From an uncultured Flavobacteriaceae bacterium (GTDB taxonomy: Bacteria > Bacteroidota > Bacteroidia > Flavobacteriales > Flavobacteriaceae), in the NCBI GenBank assembly GCA_938073895.1, contig CALJFB010000054.1, positions 1 to 43,835 on the forward strand: a DNA stretch of 43,835 nucleotides, in the 5' to 3' direction. How positions within the stretch are numbered: the first letter of the stretch is position 1; each line of letters opens with the position of its first letter. Under the pieces are notes generated by a model. It did no database searches. It was not told where the DNA came from and was given only the letters and a program-made list of their open reading frames with translations. Shown one piece after another: positions 33,502 through 42,926 of the stretch. Made by a program: the position numbers and the translations under genes.

Positions 33502-33990
33502 TTGAAATATAATTACTACACATACCTATTAGTTGTTTTGGTTTTAACTAGTTGCTATCAACTAGAAAAACCAGAACAACCTAGTACGTTATTATCAGAA
33601 CAAGAAATGGTTAATGTTTTAACTCAAATGTCTATTCTGTCTGCTGCAAAAGGAATTAATAAAAGAAAATTAGAAGAAAACGGAATCCTACCTAAAGATT
33701 TTATTTTTAAGAAATATAAAATTGACTCTACCGTTTTTGCAGAAAACAATTTGTATTACTCTCATAATCTAGAAAGTTACAATCGTATTTACAATAGAGT
33801 TAAAGATACTTTAAGCTTATTAAAAAGTAAAGCAAACAAGAAAAAGTTAAAAAAAATTAACGCAAACGCAACTAACAAAAAAAACGCAAAAGCGCTAGAA
33901 AATAAAAACCCCAAAATAATATCTAAAAGAGATTCTACAATAAAAGCTGGCCTACTAAAAAAAAATCAAAGAAGTAGAACTCTAAAATAA
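33502..33990 (+). CDS. DUF4296 lipoprotein
   Basis: A 162-residue lipoprotein with lipobox VVLVLTSC (Cys18). The domain LLSEQEMVNVLTQMSILSAAKGIN plus FIFKKYKIDSTVFAENNLYYSHNLESYN is the DUF4296 pattern, and a long lysine-rich low-complexity tail (from about 105) follows. The start is TTG at 33502, two bases after the pyrC stop; no ATG lies earlier than the signal peptide. The last 9 bases overlap the end of the convergent epimerase gene. In other Flavobacteriaceae this gene also follows pyrC, as I recall. Function is unknown. Confidence 0.8.
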   Translation: MKYNYYTYLLVVLVLTSCYQLEKPEQPSTLLSEQEMVNVLTQMSILSAAKGINKRKLEENGILPKDFIFKKYKIDSTVFAENNLYYSHNLESYNRIYNRVKDTLSLLKSKANKKKLKKINANATNKKNAKALENKNPKIISKRDSTIKAGLLKKNQRSRTLK

Positions 33991-34974
33991 TTTACCGGTA
34001 TTAACAATTACAGTTGTAATATCTTCTAGTTCTATTTGCAAGTCTTTTTTAAACTTACTTGTATTATATTCCGTTTTATTTTGCGCAGATTTTACTATTG
34101 CACTATTTAAAAGTCTTGGTGTATTTGTTATAAAACATTTTAATTTATCTAACCAACTAGCTAAAGTTAAAAGCGTTTTATTAGCTTCAAATTTGGGCGG
34201 ATTAACATTTAAAACACCTGCAATTTTATTTAGAAATATATTAAAGCTTAAATGCTCTGCTACTAAAATATAACGCTCATTTGTAATAGTACTTTGCATT
34301 AAGTTTTGCATTACAGTTACCACATCTTTTACACCAACATAACCTGTAATACCTGTAGTATAAAAACGCATGCCTTTTTTTACTTTAGTAAAAAACAAAC
34401 CACTTCCATTATTCCAAAAACCTGGACCAATAATAACTCCAGGATTTACAATTACAGCATTTAAACCTTCTTGTGTACCGCGCCAAACTTCTAATTCTGC
34501 ACCATATTTTGTTAGAGCATAAACAGAATGTTTTTCTTCAGGATTCCAATCTGTTTCTTCAGTTAGTGCTTCTTTTGATAAAGAACCTATTGCCGCAACA
34601 GAACTTACGTAACATAATTTTTTAATACGTCCAGAAATAGACAAATTAACAATATTTGCTGTGCCTTCAATATTTGCTTTCTTTAGTAATTCAAAATCTA
34701 ATGTATTAAAAGAAATTAAAGCAGCACAATGATATACATAGTCAACATTAACAAAAGCTTCAATTAAATCAGGAATATTGTTTAAATCGGCTTTAAACCA
34801 TTCAATTTTACTAAAGTAAGTTTCTACATTATCTGTATAATAGGAAAACACCTTTTTAACATTCTCAAGTTTTAATTCATCTCTATAAATAGCGCGAACT
34901 ATTGTATTATTTCGAGTTAAATCAAATAATAAATGCGAACCAACTAAACCTGTTCCTCCTGTAACTAAAATCAT
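33982..34974 (-). CDS. NAD-dependent epimerase/dehydratase (extended SDR)
   Basis: Extended short-chain dehydrogenase of 330 residues. The NAD-binding TGGTGLVGSH is at residues 5-14, the active-site YALTKYGAE puts Tyr152 and Lys156 in YxxxK, and VSSVAAIGS supplies the serine. GVIIGPGFWNNGSG is also typical of the class. The C-terminal half resembles dihydroflavonol-reductase-like SDRs more than sugar epimerases, so the substrate is open. It is monocistronic, divergent from tyrS and convergent with the DUF4296 gene, whose end it overlaps. Confidence 0.87.
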   Translation of the reverse strand: MILVTGGTGLVGSHLLFDLTRNNTIVRAIYRDELKLENVKKVFSYYTDNVETYFSKIEWFKADLNNIPDLIEAFVNVDYVYHCAALISFNTLDFELLKKANIEGTANIVNLSISGRIKKLCYVSSVAAIGSLSKEALTEETDWNPEEKHSVYALTKYGAELEVWRGTQEGLNAVIVNPGVIIGPGFWNNGSGLFFTKVKKGMRFYTTGITGYVGVKDVVTVMQNLMQSTITNERYILVAEHLSFNIFLNKIAGVLNVNPPKFEANKTLLTLASWLDKLKCFITNTPRLLNSAIVKSAQNKTEYNTSKFKKDLQIELEDITTVIVNTGKLF

Positions 34975-35018
34975 AAAACTAAATTATAAAATTATGGCTA
35001 AAAATAACCTATAGTTTT

Positions 35019-35026
35019 TATATTTG
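35019..35026 (+). promoter_or_regulatory. Predicted -7 element of tyrS
   Basis: TATATTTG matches the Bacteroidota box, 21 bases ahead of the tyrS ATG. The leader is too short for a T-box. Confidence 0.5.
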
Positions 35027-35047
35027 TTGGCATAAAAATAAGCTATT

Positions 35048-36361
35048 ATGATAACAAATCCTTTAGTAGAAGAATTAAAATGGCGTGGTATGGTTCACGA
35101 TATGATGCCAGATACTGATGTGCAATTAAATAAAGAAATGACAACTGCATATATAGGTTTCGATCCTACTTCAGATTCGTTACATATTGGTAGTTTAGTT
35201 CCAATTATTATTTTGGTTCACTTAGAAAAAGCAGGACACAAACCTGTAGCTTTAATTGGTGGCGCAACTGGTATGATTGGTGATCCGTCTGGAAAAAGCG
35301 ACGAGCGTAATTTATTAGACGAAGCCACACTTAACCATAATGTTGCTGGAATAAAAGGCGTATTATCTCGCTTTTTAGACTTTAATTCTACAAAAGAAAA
35401 TGCTCCAGTTTTAGTAAATAATTACGACTGGATGAAAAACTTTAGTTTTATAGACTTTGCTAGAGATGTTGGTAAACGCATTACTGTTAACTACATGATG
35501 TCTAAAGATTCTGTAAAAAAACGTTTATCTGGAGACGAAGGAAATGTTGGCATGTCTTTTACAGAATTTACCTACCAATTAATTCAAGGTTACGATTTTT
35601 ACCATTTACACAAGCATTTAAATTGCAAATTACAAATGGGCGGAAGCGACCAATGGGGAAATATTACTACGGGTACAGAATTAGTAAGACGAATGAATCC
35701 AGGCGAAGAAAAAGCGAAGGCTTACGCTATGACTTGTCCGTTAATTACTAAAGCCGATGGTTCTAAATTTGGTAAAAGTGAAGGTGGAAATATTTGGTTA
35801 GACGCAGATAAAACATCGGTTTATAAGTTTTACCAATTTTGGTTAAACACAACAGATGAAGATGCCGAAAAGTATATTAAAATTTTCACATTTTTAGACA
35901 AAACAACTATTGATGTTTTAGTTGAAGCGCACAAGGCAGAACCACATTTAAGACAATTACAAAAGCGTTTAGCTGAAGAAGTAACTACTTTTGTGCACAG
36001 TAAAGAAGATTTAGATAATGCTATTAAGGCGTCTGGAATCTTATTTAGTAAAGATTTTAAAAATGAAATTAATGCCTTAAACGAATCTTTATTTTTAGAT
36101 GTTTTTGAAGGTGTACAAACTGCCGAAGTTTCAAGAGATAAAATTGAAGCTGGTTTAGATATGATTGCAGCACTTTCTGCAGAAACTGATTTCTTAGCAA
36201 GTAATGGTGAAGCTAGACGTGCATTAAAAGAAAACTCGGTTGCTGTAAATAAAGAAAAAGTAAAAGACGATTATACTATTACTACAAACGATTTAATACA
36301 CAATACTTACATTTTAATAAATAGAGGAAAGAAAAAAACCTTTATTATTAAAGTGGTATAA
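35048..36361 (+). CDS. tyrS: Tyrosyl-tRNA synthetase
   Basis: Class I synthetase that charges tRNA-Tyr. The HIGH motif appears as [10 protein letters not shown] (about 44-53), the tyrosine pocket has GGSDQWGNI, and the KMSKS equivalent is [10 protein letters not shown]-terminal S4-like RNA-binding domain ends in [15 protein letters not shown]. Length 437 is that of the standard bacterial enzyme. It is monocistronic with a strong terminator. Confidence 0.96.
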   Translation: MITNPLVEELKWRGMVHDMMPDTDVQLNKEMTTAYIGFDPTSDSLHIGSLVPIIILVHLEKAGHKPVALIGGATGMIGDPSGKSDERNLLDEATLNHNVAGIKGVLSRFLDFNSTKENAPVLVNNYDWMKNFSFIDFARDVGKRITVNYMMSKDSVKKRLSGDEGNVGMSFTEFTYQLIQGYDFYHLHKHLNCKLQMGGSDQWGNITTGTELVRRMNPGEEKAKAYAMTCPLITKADGSKFGKSEGGNIWLDADKTSVYKFYQFWLNTTDEDAEKYIKIFTFLDKTTIDVLVEAHKAEPHLRQLQKRLAEEVTTFVHSKEDLDNAIKASGILFSKDFKNEINALNESLFLDVFEGVQTAEVSRDKIEAGLDMIAALSAETDFLASNGEARRALKENSVAVNKEKVKDDYTITTNDLIHNTYILINRGKKKTFIIKVV

Positions 36362-36366
36362 ATAAC

Positions 36367-36404
36367 AAAAGCTCAGTCTGAAATTTCAAACTGAGCTTTT
36401 TTTT
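36367..36404 (+). terminator. Intrinsic terminator of tyrS
   Basis: aaaagctcagt (36367-36377) pairs with actgagctttt (36390-36400), the loop contains a further tgaaa/tttca pairing, and an eight-base U-run follows. Confidence 0.88.
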
Positions 36405-36410
36405 GAGACC

Positions 36411-36567
36411 TAGTAAACCAACTAAAACTAAGCCTCTATAATAATCTAAGTACTTGTTTTACCTCTTAGACTTTAATAAGTAACTAATTACGTTAGGATT
36501 TAAATAAAAAAAACTGAGCCTAAAAAAAGCTCAGTTTTAATAAAATTAGTATACCAACTAAAACTAA
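36411..36567 (+). repeat. Direct repeat of 21 bases between two terminators
   Basis: The segment at 36411-36431 (tagta, one variable base, then accaactaaaactaa) recurs at 36547-36567 with one difference. Each copy follows a hairpin built on the same gctcagt/actgagc stem, so the whole tyrS 3' region may be a partial duplication. Confidence 0.6.
36506..36538 (-). terminator. Intrinsic terminator of the LuxE-like gene
   Basis: aaaactgagc (36510-36519) with gctcagtttt (36529-36538), and an A-run at 36506-36513 that gives a U-tract on the minus strand. It lies about 95 bases after the LuxE-like stop. Confidence 0.75.
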
Positions 36568-36632
36568 CTTATCTTTCTTATACTTACTAAGTCGGCTAAA
36601 TTATTAAGTGCTTACACTAAATTTAAATTATT

Positions 36633-37613
36633 TTAAAGTGCCATTAAATTACAACCTCTAATATCGCTGGAATCAAAACGTCCAACAACCTCAAAAGTGC
36701 CATTTTCGTAAACTTTACCTAAATCTTGCGTAGCAATAAAACTGCAAGAATTGACATTGGCTAAATCAATAATATTTAAGCCGCCTGTTTTTTTAGTGTT
36801 ATGAATTGTTAATGCATCTTCTGGATCTCTGGTTAAAACTTTCATCCATTTTGGGCATTCAAAAACGCCTTTTCCTTTAGAATAGGCTTGACTTAGTAAT
36901 TCCGTCATTCCGTATTCGCTATGAATAGTTTCTACACCAAAACCAGTAGTTAAAATCTGATGTAATTCTTCGCGAACTAACTCTTTTCGCATACCTTTCA
37001 TTCCACCAGTTTCCATAATTATGGTATGCTTCAACTTAAAAGGAAAGCTTTCAATTAGATTTAAAAGTGCAAAAGTAACGCCAATTAAAAGTGTTTTTTG
37101 TCCTTTAGCTTCTAAAGCTTCAATTTTAAACTTTAAGTCTTCATATTGATTCAAATAAAAACCAGATGCTTTATTATTAGAGCGTTTAATTAAATCGTCT
37201 GCCATATAGATTAAAGAAGAACCTTTTCGCTCTAAATAATTAGGCAATAAAGCTAAGACTACATAATCTTCTATGTTGCCATAAAAGTGCTTAAATGCGC
37301 TTAAATAGCTTTCTTCGTAAACCTTTAAATTGGTTACTAAATGTTTACTTGTTATACTTCCTGTAGTCCCACTACTTGTAAAGGTTTCCTGTACCGCATC
37401 ACGAGAAGATAATACGTTGTGCGATTTAAAAAATTGAATAGGTAAAAATGGAATGTCTTCTAATTTAGAAACATCTGTAGGATTAACATAAAGTAAATCG
37501 CAAAAAGATCTATAAATGCTATTGTTTTCAAACTGATATTTAAACACGTTTAATGCTTCCGCTAAAAAATCGGCTTCACTTTTAATCTTAAAAATGTTAC
37601 TTGTAGAAATCAT
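36633..37613 (-). CDS. LuxE/PaaK-like acyl-protein synthetase
   Basis: ATP-dependent acyl-activating enzyme of the LuxE family (326 residues). The adenylate-binding loop TFTSSGTTGSITSKH is at about residues 78-92. Also visible are FLPIQFFKSHNVLSS, HTIIMETGGMKGMRKELVR, HSEYGMTELLSQAYS and the C-terminal VGRFDSSDIRGCNLM, where the last part matches the lid region. In bioluminescent bacteria LuxE works with LuxC and LuxD, but neither is here, so this is an orphan with an unknown acyl acceptor. It lies upstream of its own terminator and downstream of the pckA terminator, so it is monocistronic. Confidence 0.82.
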   Translation of the reverse strand: MISTSNIFKIKSEADFLAEALNVFKYQFENNSIYRSFCDLLYVNPTDVSKLEDIPFLPIQFFKSHNVLSSRDAVQETFTSSGTTGSITSKHLVTNLKVYEESYLSAFKHFYGNIEDYVVLALLPNYLERKGSSLIYMADDLIKRSNNKASGFYLNQYEDLKFKIEALEAKGQKTLLIGVTFALLNLIESFPFKLKHTIIMETGGMKGMRKELVREELHQILTTGFGVETIHSEYGMTELLSQAYSKGKGVFECPKWMKVLTRDPEDALTIHNTKKTGGLNIIDLANVNSCSFIATQDLGKVYENGTFEVVGRFDSSDIRGCNLMAL

Positions 37614-37683
37614 TACTGCAAAAATATAGAAACTAAAGTTGTTATTTTACTAAAGTTGTTTCATTTTAAAAAACTGTTAAAAC

Positions 37684-37721
37684 AAAAAAGGCTGCTCTAT
37701 TTATAATAAAGCAACCTTTTT
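37684..37721 (-). terminator. Intrinsic terminator of pckA
   Basis: aaaaaggctgct pairs with agcaaccttttt with one mismatch around an AT-rich loop. The A-run on the left gives a minus-strand U-tract, 18 bases past the pckA stop. Confidence 0.75.
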
Positions 37722-37739
37722 AATCTCATCAAAATTAAA

Positions 37740-39350
37740 CTATTTTGTAATTGGTGCGCCAGCCAAAATTTCGGCGTTAGCGTTATCTTCAAATTTAACA
37801 AAATTGTCTTTAAATGCTTGTGCTAATTTATATGCTGTTTTGTAATAACCTTCGTCATTATTCCAAGTTTGTCTTGCGCTTAAAACTTCGGTTGGTACAT
37901 TTGGACATGTAAGTGGTTGTTGTACACCAAATACAGAATGTGTATGGAAGTTACCTTTGTTACCTTCTTCTAAAGAACCGTCCATAGCAGCAGTAATCAT
38001 TGCTCTAGTGTACTTTAATTTCATACGGCTACCTATTCCGTAAGGTCCACCAGTCCAACCTGTGTTAACTAACCAAACTGTTACGCCTGCTTCTTTCATT
38101 TTAGCACTTAACATCTCTGCGTATTTAGTTGGATGTAATGGCATAAATGGTGCGCCATAACATGCTGAAAAACTTGTTACAGGTTCTGTTATTCCTGCTT
38201 CGGTTCCAGCAACTTTGGCTGTATATCCAGAAATAAAGTGGTAAGCTGCTTGACCTGGTGTTAATTTAGATATTGGAGGTAATACTCCAAAAGCATCTGC
38301 TGTTAAAAAGAAAATATTTTTAGGATTCTTTCCAATAGATGGTTTTTGAATATTATCTATATGATAAATTGGATAACTAACACGTGTATTTTGTGTAATA
38401 GAAGTGTCTGCAAAATCTACAACGCCTGCATCATCCATTTTTACATTTTCAAGGATTGCGCCTCTTTTAATAGCTTTAAAAATGTCTGGCTCTTTTTCTG
38501 ATGTTAAATCAATAACTTTAGCATAGCAGCCACCTTCAAAATTAAAAACGGTATTTTCTTTAGTCCAACCGTGCTCGTCGTCTCCAATAAGTCTACGATT
38601 TGGATCTGCAGATAAAGTTGTTTTTCCTGTTCCAGATAAACCAAAAAAGATAGATGTATCTCCATCTTCGCCAACATTTGCACTACAATGCATTGGTAAC
38701 GTGTTTTTAAATACTGGTAATATAAAGTTTAATGCTGAAAAAATTCCTTTTTTGATTTCGCCAGTGTAACCTGTTCCTCCAATTAAAGCAATTTTACGTG
38801 TAAAATCTAATATTGCAAAGTTATGTTGGCGTGTTCCGTCTACTGCTGGATCTGCCATAAAACCTGGTGCATTTACTACGGTCCATTCTGGAGAGAAATT
38901 CTCTAATTCTGAATCTGTTGGACGTAAAAACATATTGTGAGCAAACATATTACTCCAAGCATACTCGTTTATAACGCGAATATTTAGTTTGTAATCTTCG
39001 TCTGCACAAGCATAAGCATCTCTAACAAACACCTCTTTTTCAGATAAGTAAGCTGTTACTTTTTTGTAAAGTGCCTCGAATTTATTAGAGTCGAAAGGAA
39101 TATTAATATTTCCCCACCAAACTTTATCTTCTGTAATGCTATCTTTTACAATAAAACGATCCATTGGAGAACGACCTGTAAACTCGCCTGTATTAATTGC
39201 AATTGCTCCAGTACTTGACTCTTTTCCTTGATTTTTGTCAAGAACAATGTCGTGTAAATCGTCAGAAGACAATTGGTAACGTACTTTTGCATTTTTAATT
39301 CCGTATTGCTCTAACGCAATCGTTTTGGTACTTGGTGTATGGTTTACCAT
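37740..39350 (-). CDS. pckA: Phosphoenolpyruvate carboxykinase (ATP)
   Basis: Gluconeogenic enzyme converting oxaloacetate and ATP to phosphoenolpyruvate. Kinase loop FFGLSGTGKTTLSADPNR at 235-252 and the second metal region LIGDDEHGW at 254-262 identify the ATP-type enzyme, as do GEFTGRSPMDRFIVKD near the N-terminus and PCK-specific TGWTGGPYGIGSRMKL. Length 536 is standard. It is monocistronic, with a -7 element upstream and a terminator behind. Confidence 0.97.
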   Translation of the reverse strand: MVNHTPSTKTIALEQYGIKNAKVRYQLSSDDLHDIVLDKNQGKESSTGAIAINTGEFTGRSPMDRFIVKDSITEDKVWWGNINIPFDSNKFEALYKKVTAYLSEKEVFVRDAYACADEDYKLNIRVINEYAWSNMFAHNMFLRPTDSELENFSPEWTVVNAPGFMADPAVDGTRQHNFAILDFTRKIALIGGTGYTGEIKKGIFSALNFILPVFKNTLPMHCSANVGEDGDTSIFFGLSGTGKTTLSADPNRRLIGDDEHGWTKENTVFNFEGGCYAKVIDLTSEKEPDIFKAIKRGAILENVKMDDAGVVDFADTSITQNTRVSYPIYHIDNIQKPSIGKNPKNIFFLTADAFGVLPPISKLTPGQAAYHFISGYTAKVAGTEAGITEPVTSFSACYGAPFMPLHPTKYAEMLSAKMKEAGVTVWLVNTGWTGGPYGIGSRMKLKYTRAMITAAMDGSLEEGNKGNFHTHSVFGVQQPLTCPNVPTEVLSARQTWNNDEGYYKTAYKLAQAFKDNFVKFEDNANAEILAGAPITK

Positions 39351-39374
39351 AATTTATTTATATGTTTTAGATGA

Positions 39375-39382
39375 CAAAGTTA
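39375..39382 (-). promoter_or_regulatory. Predicted -7 element of pckA
   Basis: TAACTTTG on the minus strand fits TAnnTTTG, 24 bases before the start. No TTG stands at -33. Confidence 0.45.
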
Positions 39383-39412
39383 ATAATTAAATAACGACTA
39401 TTAAATTAAAAT

Positions 39413-39805
39413 CTATTTAATCGACTTATTCTTTAATAAACCTAATAATAATAGGCTCCAAGCTGTAATAAGTAATAAACCTCCAATTGGCGTAATAAAT
39501 CCAATAGCAGCAAAGTTAATACCAGTAATAGCAGTTGTTGAGAGCAAATAAATTGAAAAAGAAAAACAAACAACTCCTGTAACAGTAAAATAATATATGT
39601 TTTTTTTAAATACGTTTGAAACCCCATTAAAACAGCCTAAAAACAGCAAAAATAAAGCGTGATACATTTGGTATTTAACACCAATATTAAAACTTTGCAA
39701 CGATTCTGGGGACAATTCCTTTTTTAATGCATGTGCTGCAAAAGCGCCAAGTACTATACTTATTACTCCAAAAATTACTGCGGTAACTAAAATACGTTTA
39801 TTCAT
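39413..39805 (-). CDS. DUF423 family membrane protein
   Basis: A 130-residue inner-membrane protein of the DUF423 (YgdD/YwdK-like) family with four helices. The opening ILVTAVIFGVISIVLGAFAA followed by HALKKELSPESLQSFNIGVKY and QMYHALFLLFLG is diagnostic, as is GFITPIGGLLLITAWSLLLL near the end. The function is not established. It stands 62 bases upstream of pckA on the same strand, but a promoter-like element suggests separate transcription. It is divergent from the saccharopine dehydrogenase gene. Confidence 0.88.
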   Translation of the reverse strand: MNKRILVTAVIFGVISIVLGAFAAHALKKELSPESLQSFNIGVKYQMYHALFLLFLGCFNGVSNVFKKNIYYFTVTGVVCFSFSIYLLSTTAITGINFAAIGFITPIGGLLLITAWSLLLLGLLKNKSIK

Positions 39806-39880
39806 AAATTCGTAATATCTGTTATAAGAACCAAGGTTAAATTATTATATTCGTATCAAATTTACAGAACTAAAACCATT

Positions 39881-41245
39881 ATGCGAAATATTTTAATTAT
39901 TGGATCGGGAAAATCCACTTCTTATTTAATAAAATACCTTTTAGATAAATCAGAATCTGAAAATCTTCACATTACTATTGGAGATTTAAATATTGACTCT
40001 GCTAAAAAAATGATTAATAATCATAAAAACGCTACAGCTATAACTTTAGATGTTTTTAATGAAGTGTCTAGAATTTCTGCTGTAAAAAATGCAGATATTG
40101 TAATCTCAATGTTACCTGCGCGTTTTCATGTAGAAGTAGCTAAAGACTGTATTACCTACAAAAAACACATGGTTACAGCTTCTTATGTAAGCCCAGAAAT
40201 GGAAGCTTTAGATAAAGATGCAAAAGCCAACAATTTAGTTTTTATGAACGAAATTGGTGTAGACCCAGGAATTGACCACATGAGTGCCATGAAAGTACTT
40301 GACCAAATTAGAGAAAAAGGCGGCGAAATATTACTTTTCGAATCCTTTACAGGTGGATTGGTAGCTCCAGAAAGCGACAATAACTTATGGAATTATAAAT
40401 TTACATGGAACCCAAGAAATGTAGTTGTAGCTGGTCAAGGTAGTGCTGCAAAATTCTTACAAGAAGGAAAATTTAAATATATACCATACAATCGTTTATT
40501 TAGACGTACAGAATTTTTAGATGTAGAAGGTTTTGGTCGTTTTGAAGCTTATGCAAATAGAGATTCTTTAAAATACCAAAGCATTTATAACTTAGAAAGC
40601 GCAAACACTTTATATAGAGGAACAATGCGTCGTGTTGGTTTTAGTAAAGCATGGAATATGTTTGTACAACTAGGTATGACAGACGATAGCTACACCATAG
40701 AAGATAGCGAAAACATGACCTACAGAGATTTTGTAAACACATTTTTACCATACAGTCCAACAGATTCTGTAGAACTTAAATTTAGATACCAATTAAAAAT
40801 AGATCAAGACGATATTGTTTGGAATAAACTACTAGAATTAGACCTTTTTAGTGCCACAAAAAACATTGGCTTAAAAAACGCTACACCAGCTCAAATGCTA
40901 CAAAAAATCCTTGAAGAAAAATGGACACTTGCAGCAAACGATAAAGACATGTTAGTTATGTACCATAAATTTGGGTACAAATTAAATGGTAAAAAACATC
41001 AAATAGACGCTACAATGGTAACACTTGGAGAAGACCAAACTTACACAGCCATGGCTAAAACCGTAGGTTTGCCAGTAGCTATTGCAACAATGGCAATTTT
41101 AAATAAAAAAATTACTACGCCTGGAGTTCAAATTCCAATAACAAAAGAAGTTTACACACCTATTCTAGAAGAGTTAGAAGCTTATGGTGTTAATTTTAAA
41201 GAAAAAGAAGTACCTTATTTAGGATATAATTCTTTAAATATATAA
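39881..41245 (+). CDS. Saccharopine dehydrogenase family protein
   Basis: A 454-residue NAD(P)-binding protein. The Rossmann opening IIGSGKSTSYLIKYLLD is at about 5-21, followed by ADIVISMLPARFHVEVAKDCI and NEIGVDPGIDHMSAMKVLDQ, which fit the saccharopine dehydrogenase (glutamate-forming, Lys9-like) branch. In lysine breakdown this enzyme gives aminoadipate semialdehyde and glutamate. Glutaryl-CoA dehydrogenase elsewhere in the window would act later in the same route, but no lysine-ketoglutarate reductase is visible here. A structured repeat begins 7 bases after its stop. Confidence 0.85.
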   Translation: MRNILIIGSGKSTSYLIKYLLDKSESENLHITIGDLNIDSAKKMINNHKNATAITLDVFNEVSRISAVKNADIVISMLPARFHVEVAKDCITYKKHMVTASYVSPEMEALDKDAKANNLVFMNEIGVDPGIDHMSAMKVLDQIREKGGEILLFESFTGGLVAPESDNNLWNYKFTWNPRNVVVAGQGSAAKFLQEGKFKYIPYNRLFRRTEFLDVEGFGRFEAYANRDSLKYQSIYNLESANTLYRGTMRRVGFSKAWNMFVQLGMTDDSYTIEDSENMTYRDFVNTFLPYSPTDSVELKFRYQLKIDQDDIVWNKLLELDLFSATKNIGLKNATPAQMLQKILEEKWTLAANDKDMLVMYHKFGYKLNGKKHQIDATMVTLGEDQTYTAMAKTVGLPVAIATMAILNKKITTPGVQIPITKEVYTPILEELEAYGVNFKEKEVPYLGYNSLNI

Positions 41246-41252
41246 ATTAATT

Positions 41253-41420
41253 ATGGCGTTTCCCTTTTTGAAAAAAAACAAAAAGGGTCAGGCTGTACAT
41301 TATATCTTTTTTTTACGCCTAATTTAGTGCAGCATCTTTAAAGGCAACTAGCTAAACTGTTAGGTGTTTTAAGTTACGGTTTTTCAAAAAAAAGGATGCC
41401 ATTTCCATCCTTAACGCAAA
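41253..41420 (+). repeat. Structured intergenic repeat, copy A
   Basis: Begins atggcgtt just after a stop codon and ends ttaacgcaaa. GCGTT (41256-41260) pairs with AACGC (41413-41417) to close the element. Inside, a 9-bp hairpin ccctttttg/caaaaaggg (41262-41270, 41279-41287) is followed by a U-rich/A-rich pairing (atctttttt with aaaaaaggat) and a small ggat/atcc hairpin near the end. A related copy lies at 42927-43039. Confidence 0.65.
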
Positions 41421-41635
41421 ATACTGCACTTATAAAAAAGTGAAATAATATTTATAGCTAATCTGTTTAGAACATAAATATTTACACCTTTAAAATATAA
41501 AAAAAACATATAAAGACATAAAACAGCAACGCCTTAAATTATAATTTAAAAATAAAAGGCGAAAAAAAAATATTCTAAAAACTTTCGTTTAAATAGCATT
41601 CTGTTTGGCTTTAAACTTAACAGTATTTTTATACC
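41421..41635. other. AT-rich intergenic remainder
   Basis: Between copy A of the structured repeat and the reductase terminator, I see no open frame or RNA gene. A cgcctt/aaggcg inverted repeat at about 41532-41562 has no terminator-like U-tract in a useful position. Confidence 0.4.
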
Positions 41636-41677
41636 AAAAAAAACGCTAACTATCGAACTTTATCTCGATAGCTAGCG
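41636..41677 (-). terminator. Intrinsic terminator of the ferredoxin-NADP reductase gene
   Basis: A 13-base stem with one mismatch (41644-41656 with 41665-41677) and a minus-strand U-run from the A-run at 41636-41643, about 45 bases past the stop. Confidence 0.85.
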
Positions 41678-41721
41678 CTTTAAAATATATTTACCATTCT
41701 TTTAAATAAGAATTTTATTTT

Positions 41722-42783
41722 CTACTCAATTTTTTTAACCACAGCTTTATCTGCTTCTTTTCTAGTACCATCAAAACCATCTACTCCAGCAACTGTTGTA
41801 TATTTCATAACGTAGCGTTTTCCTGGGTTAATAATTTTATAAGCCGATTGACACATTAAAGTAGCTTCGTGAAAACCACAAAGAATTAGCTTTAATTTTC
41901 CTGGATACGTATTAACATCTCCAATAGCAAAAACGCCTGGAATGTTAGTTTGGTAATCTAGACTATTATCTACTTTAATGGCATTTTTTTCTATCTCTAA
42001 GCCCCAATTTGCAATTGGACCTAATTTAGGCGATAATCCAAAAAGTGGAATAAAATGATCGCACTGTATTTCAAATTCTTTTTCTATATGTTCTGCTTGT
42101 TTTACAACAACGCCAGATACGTTATTGTCTCCAAGAATACCAACGATCTCTGCTGGCGTTACTAAATTTATTTTTCCGGCATCTTTAAGCTCTTGAACTT
42201 TATCTACAGAATCTAAATGTCCACGAAATTCGTTTCTTCTGTGAACTAAAGTTACTTCTGATGCAATATCCGATAAATAGATGCTCCAATCTAAAGCAGA
42301 ATCTCCTCCACCAGCAATAACTACTTTTTTATCTCGGTATATTTCTGGATCTTTAATAATATATTCTACGCCTTTATCCTCAAAAGATGTAATATTATGT
42401 ATTTGTGGTTTGCGCGGCTCAAAACTACCTAATCCACCTGCAATAGCTACAACTGGTGCGTGGTGTTTTGTTCCTTTATTTGTAGTGACTATAAAAGTGC
42501 CATCGTCTTGTTTTTCTATAGTATCTGCTCTTTCTCCTAAAGTAAATCCTGGTTCAAATTGCTTGCATTGCTCCATTAACTTGTGGGTTAAGTCGCCAGC
42601 AAGAATTTCTGGATATGCAGGAATATCGTAAATGGGTTTTTTAGGATAAATCTCGGAGCATTGTCCGCCTGGTTGTGGTAATGCATCTATTAAATGGCAT
42701 TTTAGTTTTAATAATCCAGCCTCGAAAACAGTGAATAATCCTGTTGGTCCTGCACCAATTATTAATATATCTGTTTTAATCAT
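41722..42783 (-). CDS. Ferredoxin--NADP reductase, type 2 (thioredoxin-reductase-like)
   Basis: FAD- and NADPH-binding reductase of 353 residues. FAD motif ILIIGAGPTGLFTVFEAG at 6-23, PQPGGQCSEIYPKKPIYDIPAYP, second nucleotide motif VVIAGGGDSALDWS, and VFAIGDVNTYPGKLKLI near the end are typical of the YumC-like type 2 reductases. The CxxC redox pair of thioredoxin reductase is missing at the GGGDSALDW region, which separates it from TrxB. It reduces ferredoxin or flavodoxin with NADPH. It lies just beyond the NifU-like and Mrp genes on the same strand, so a role in supplying electrons for Fe-S assembly is plausible. Confidence 0.88.
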   Translation of the reverse strand: MIKTDILIIGAGPTGLFTVFEAGLLKLKCHLIDALPQPGGQCSEIYPKKPIYDIPAYPEILAGDLTHKLMEQCKQFEPGFTLGERADTIEKQDDGTFIVTTNKGTKHHAPVVAIAGGLGSFEPRKPQIHNITSFEDKGVEYIIKDPEIYRDKKVVIAGGGDSALDWSIYLSDIASEVTLVHRRNEFRGHLDSVDKVQELKDAGKINLVTPAEIVGILGDNNVSGVVVKQAEHIEKEFEIQCDHFIPLFGLSPKLGPIANWGLEIEKNAIKVDNSLDYQTNIPGVFAIGDVNTYPGKLKLILCGFHEATLMCQSAYKIINPGKRYVMKYTTVAGVDGFDGTRKEADKAVVKKIE

Positions 42784-42926
42784 AATAAAGTTTAGCTTTT
42801 GTTTTATTTGTATCTACTAAATTATAAATATGGAATAGCAAAAAGAATGATTTTTGTTAGTGTAAACTATTGATAAATTATACAAGCCTTAACATGAGAA
42901 CTAATACATTTTAGAGGTTAACCTAA

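Noticed and set aside
41253-41420. Possible integron attC site, because the borders are gcgtt and aacgc
   Set aside because: attC sites begin with RYYYAAC and end with GTTRRRY; here the order is reversed on both strands, and no integrase or cassette array is nearby.
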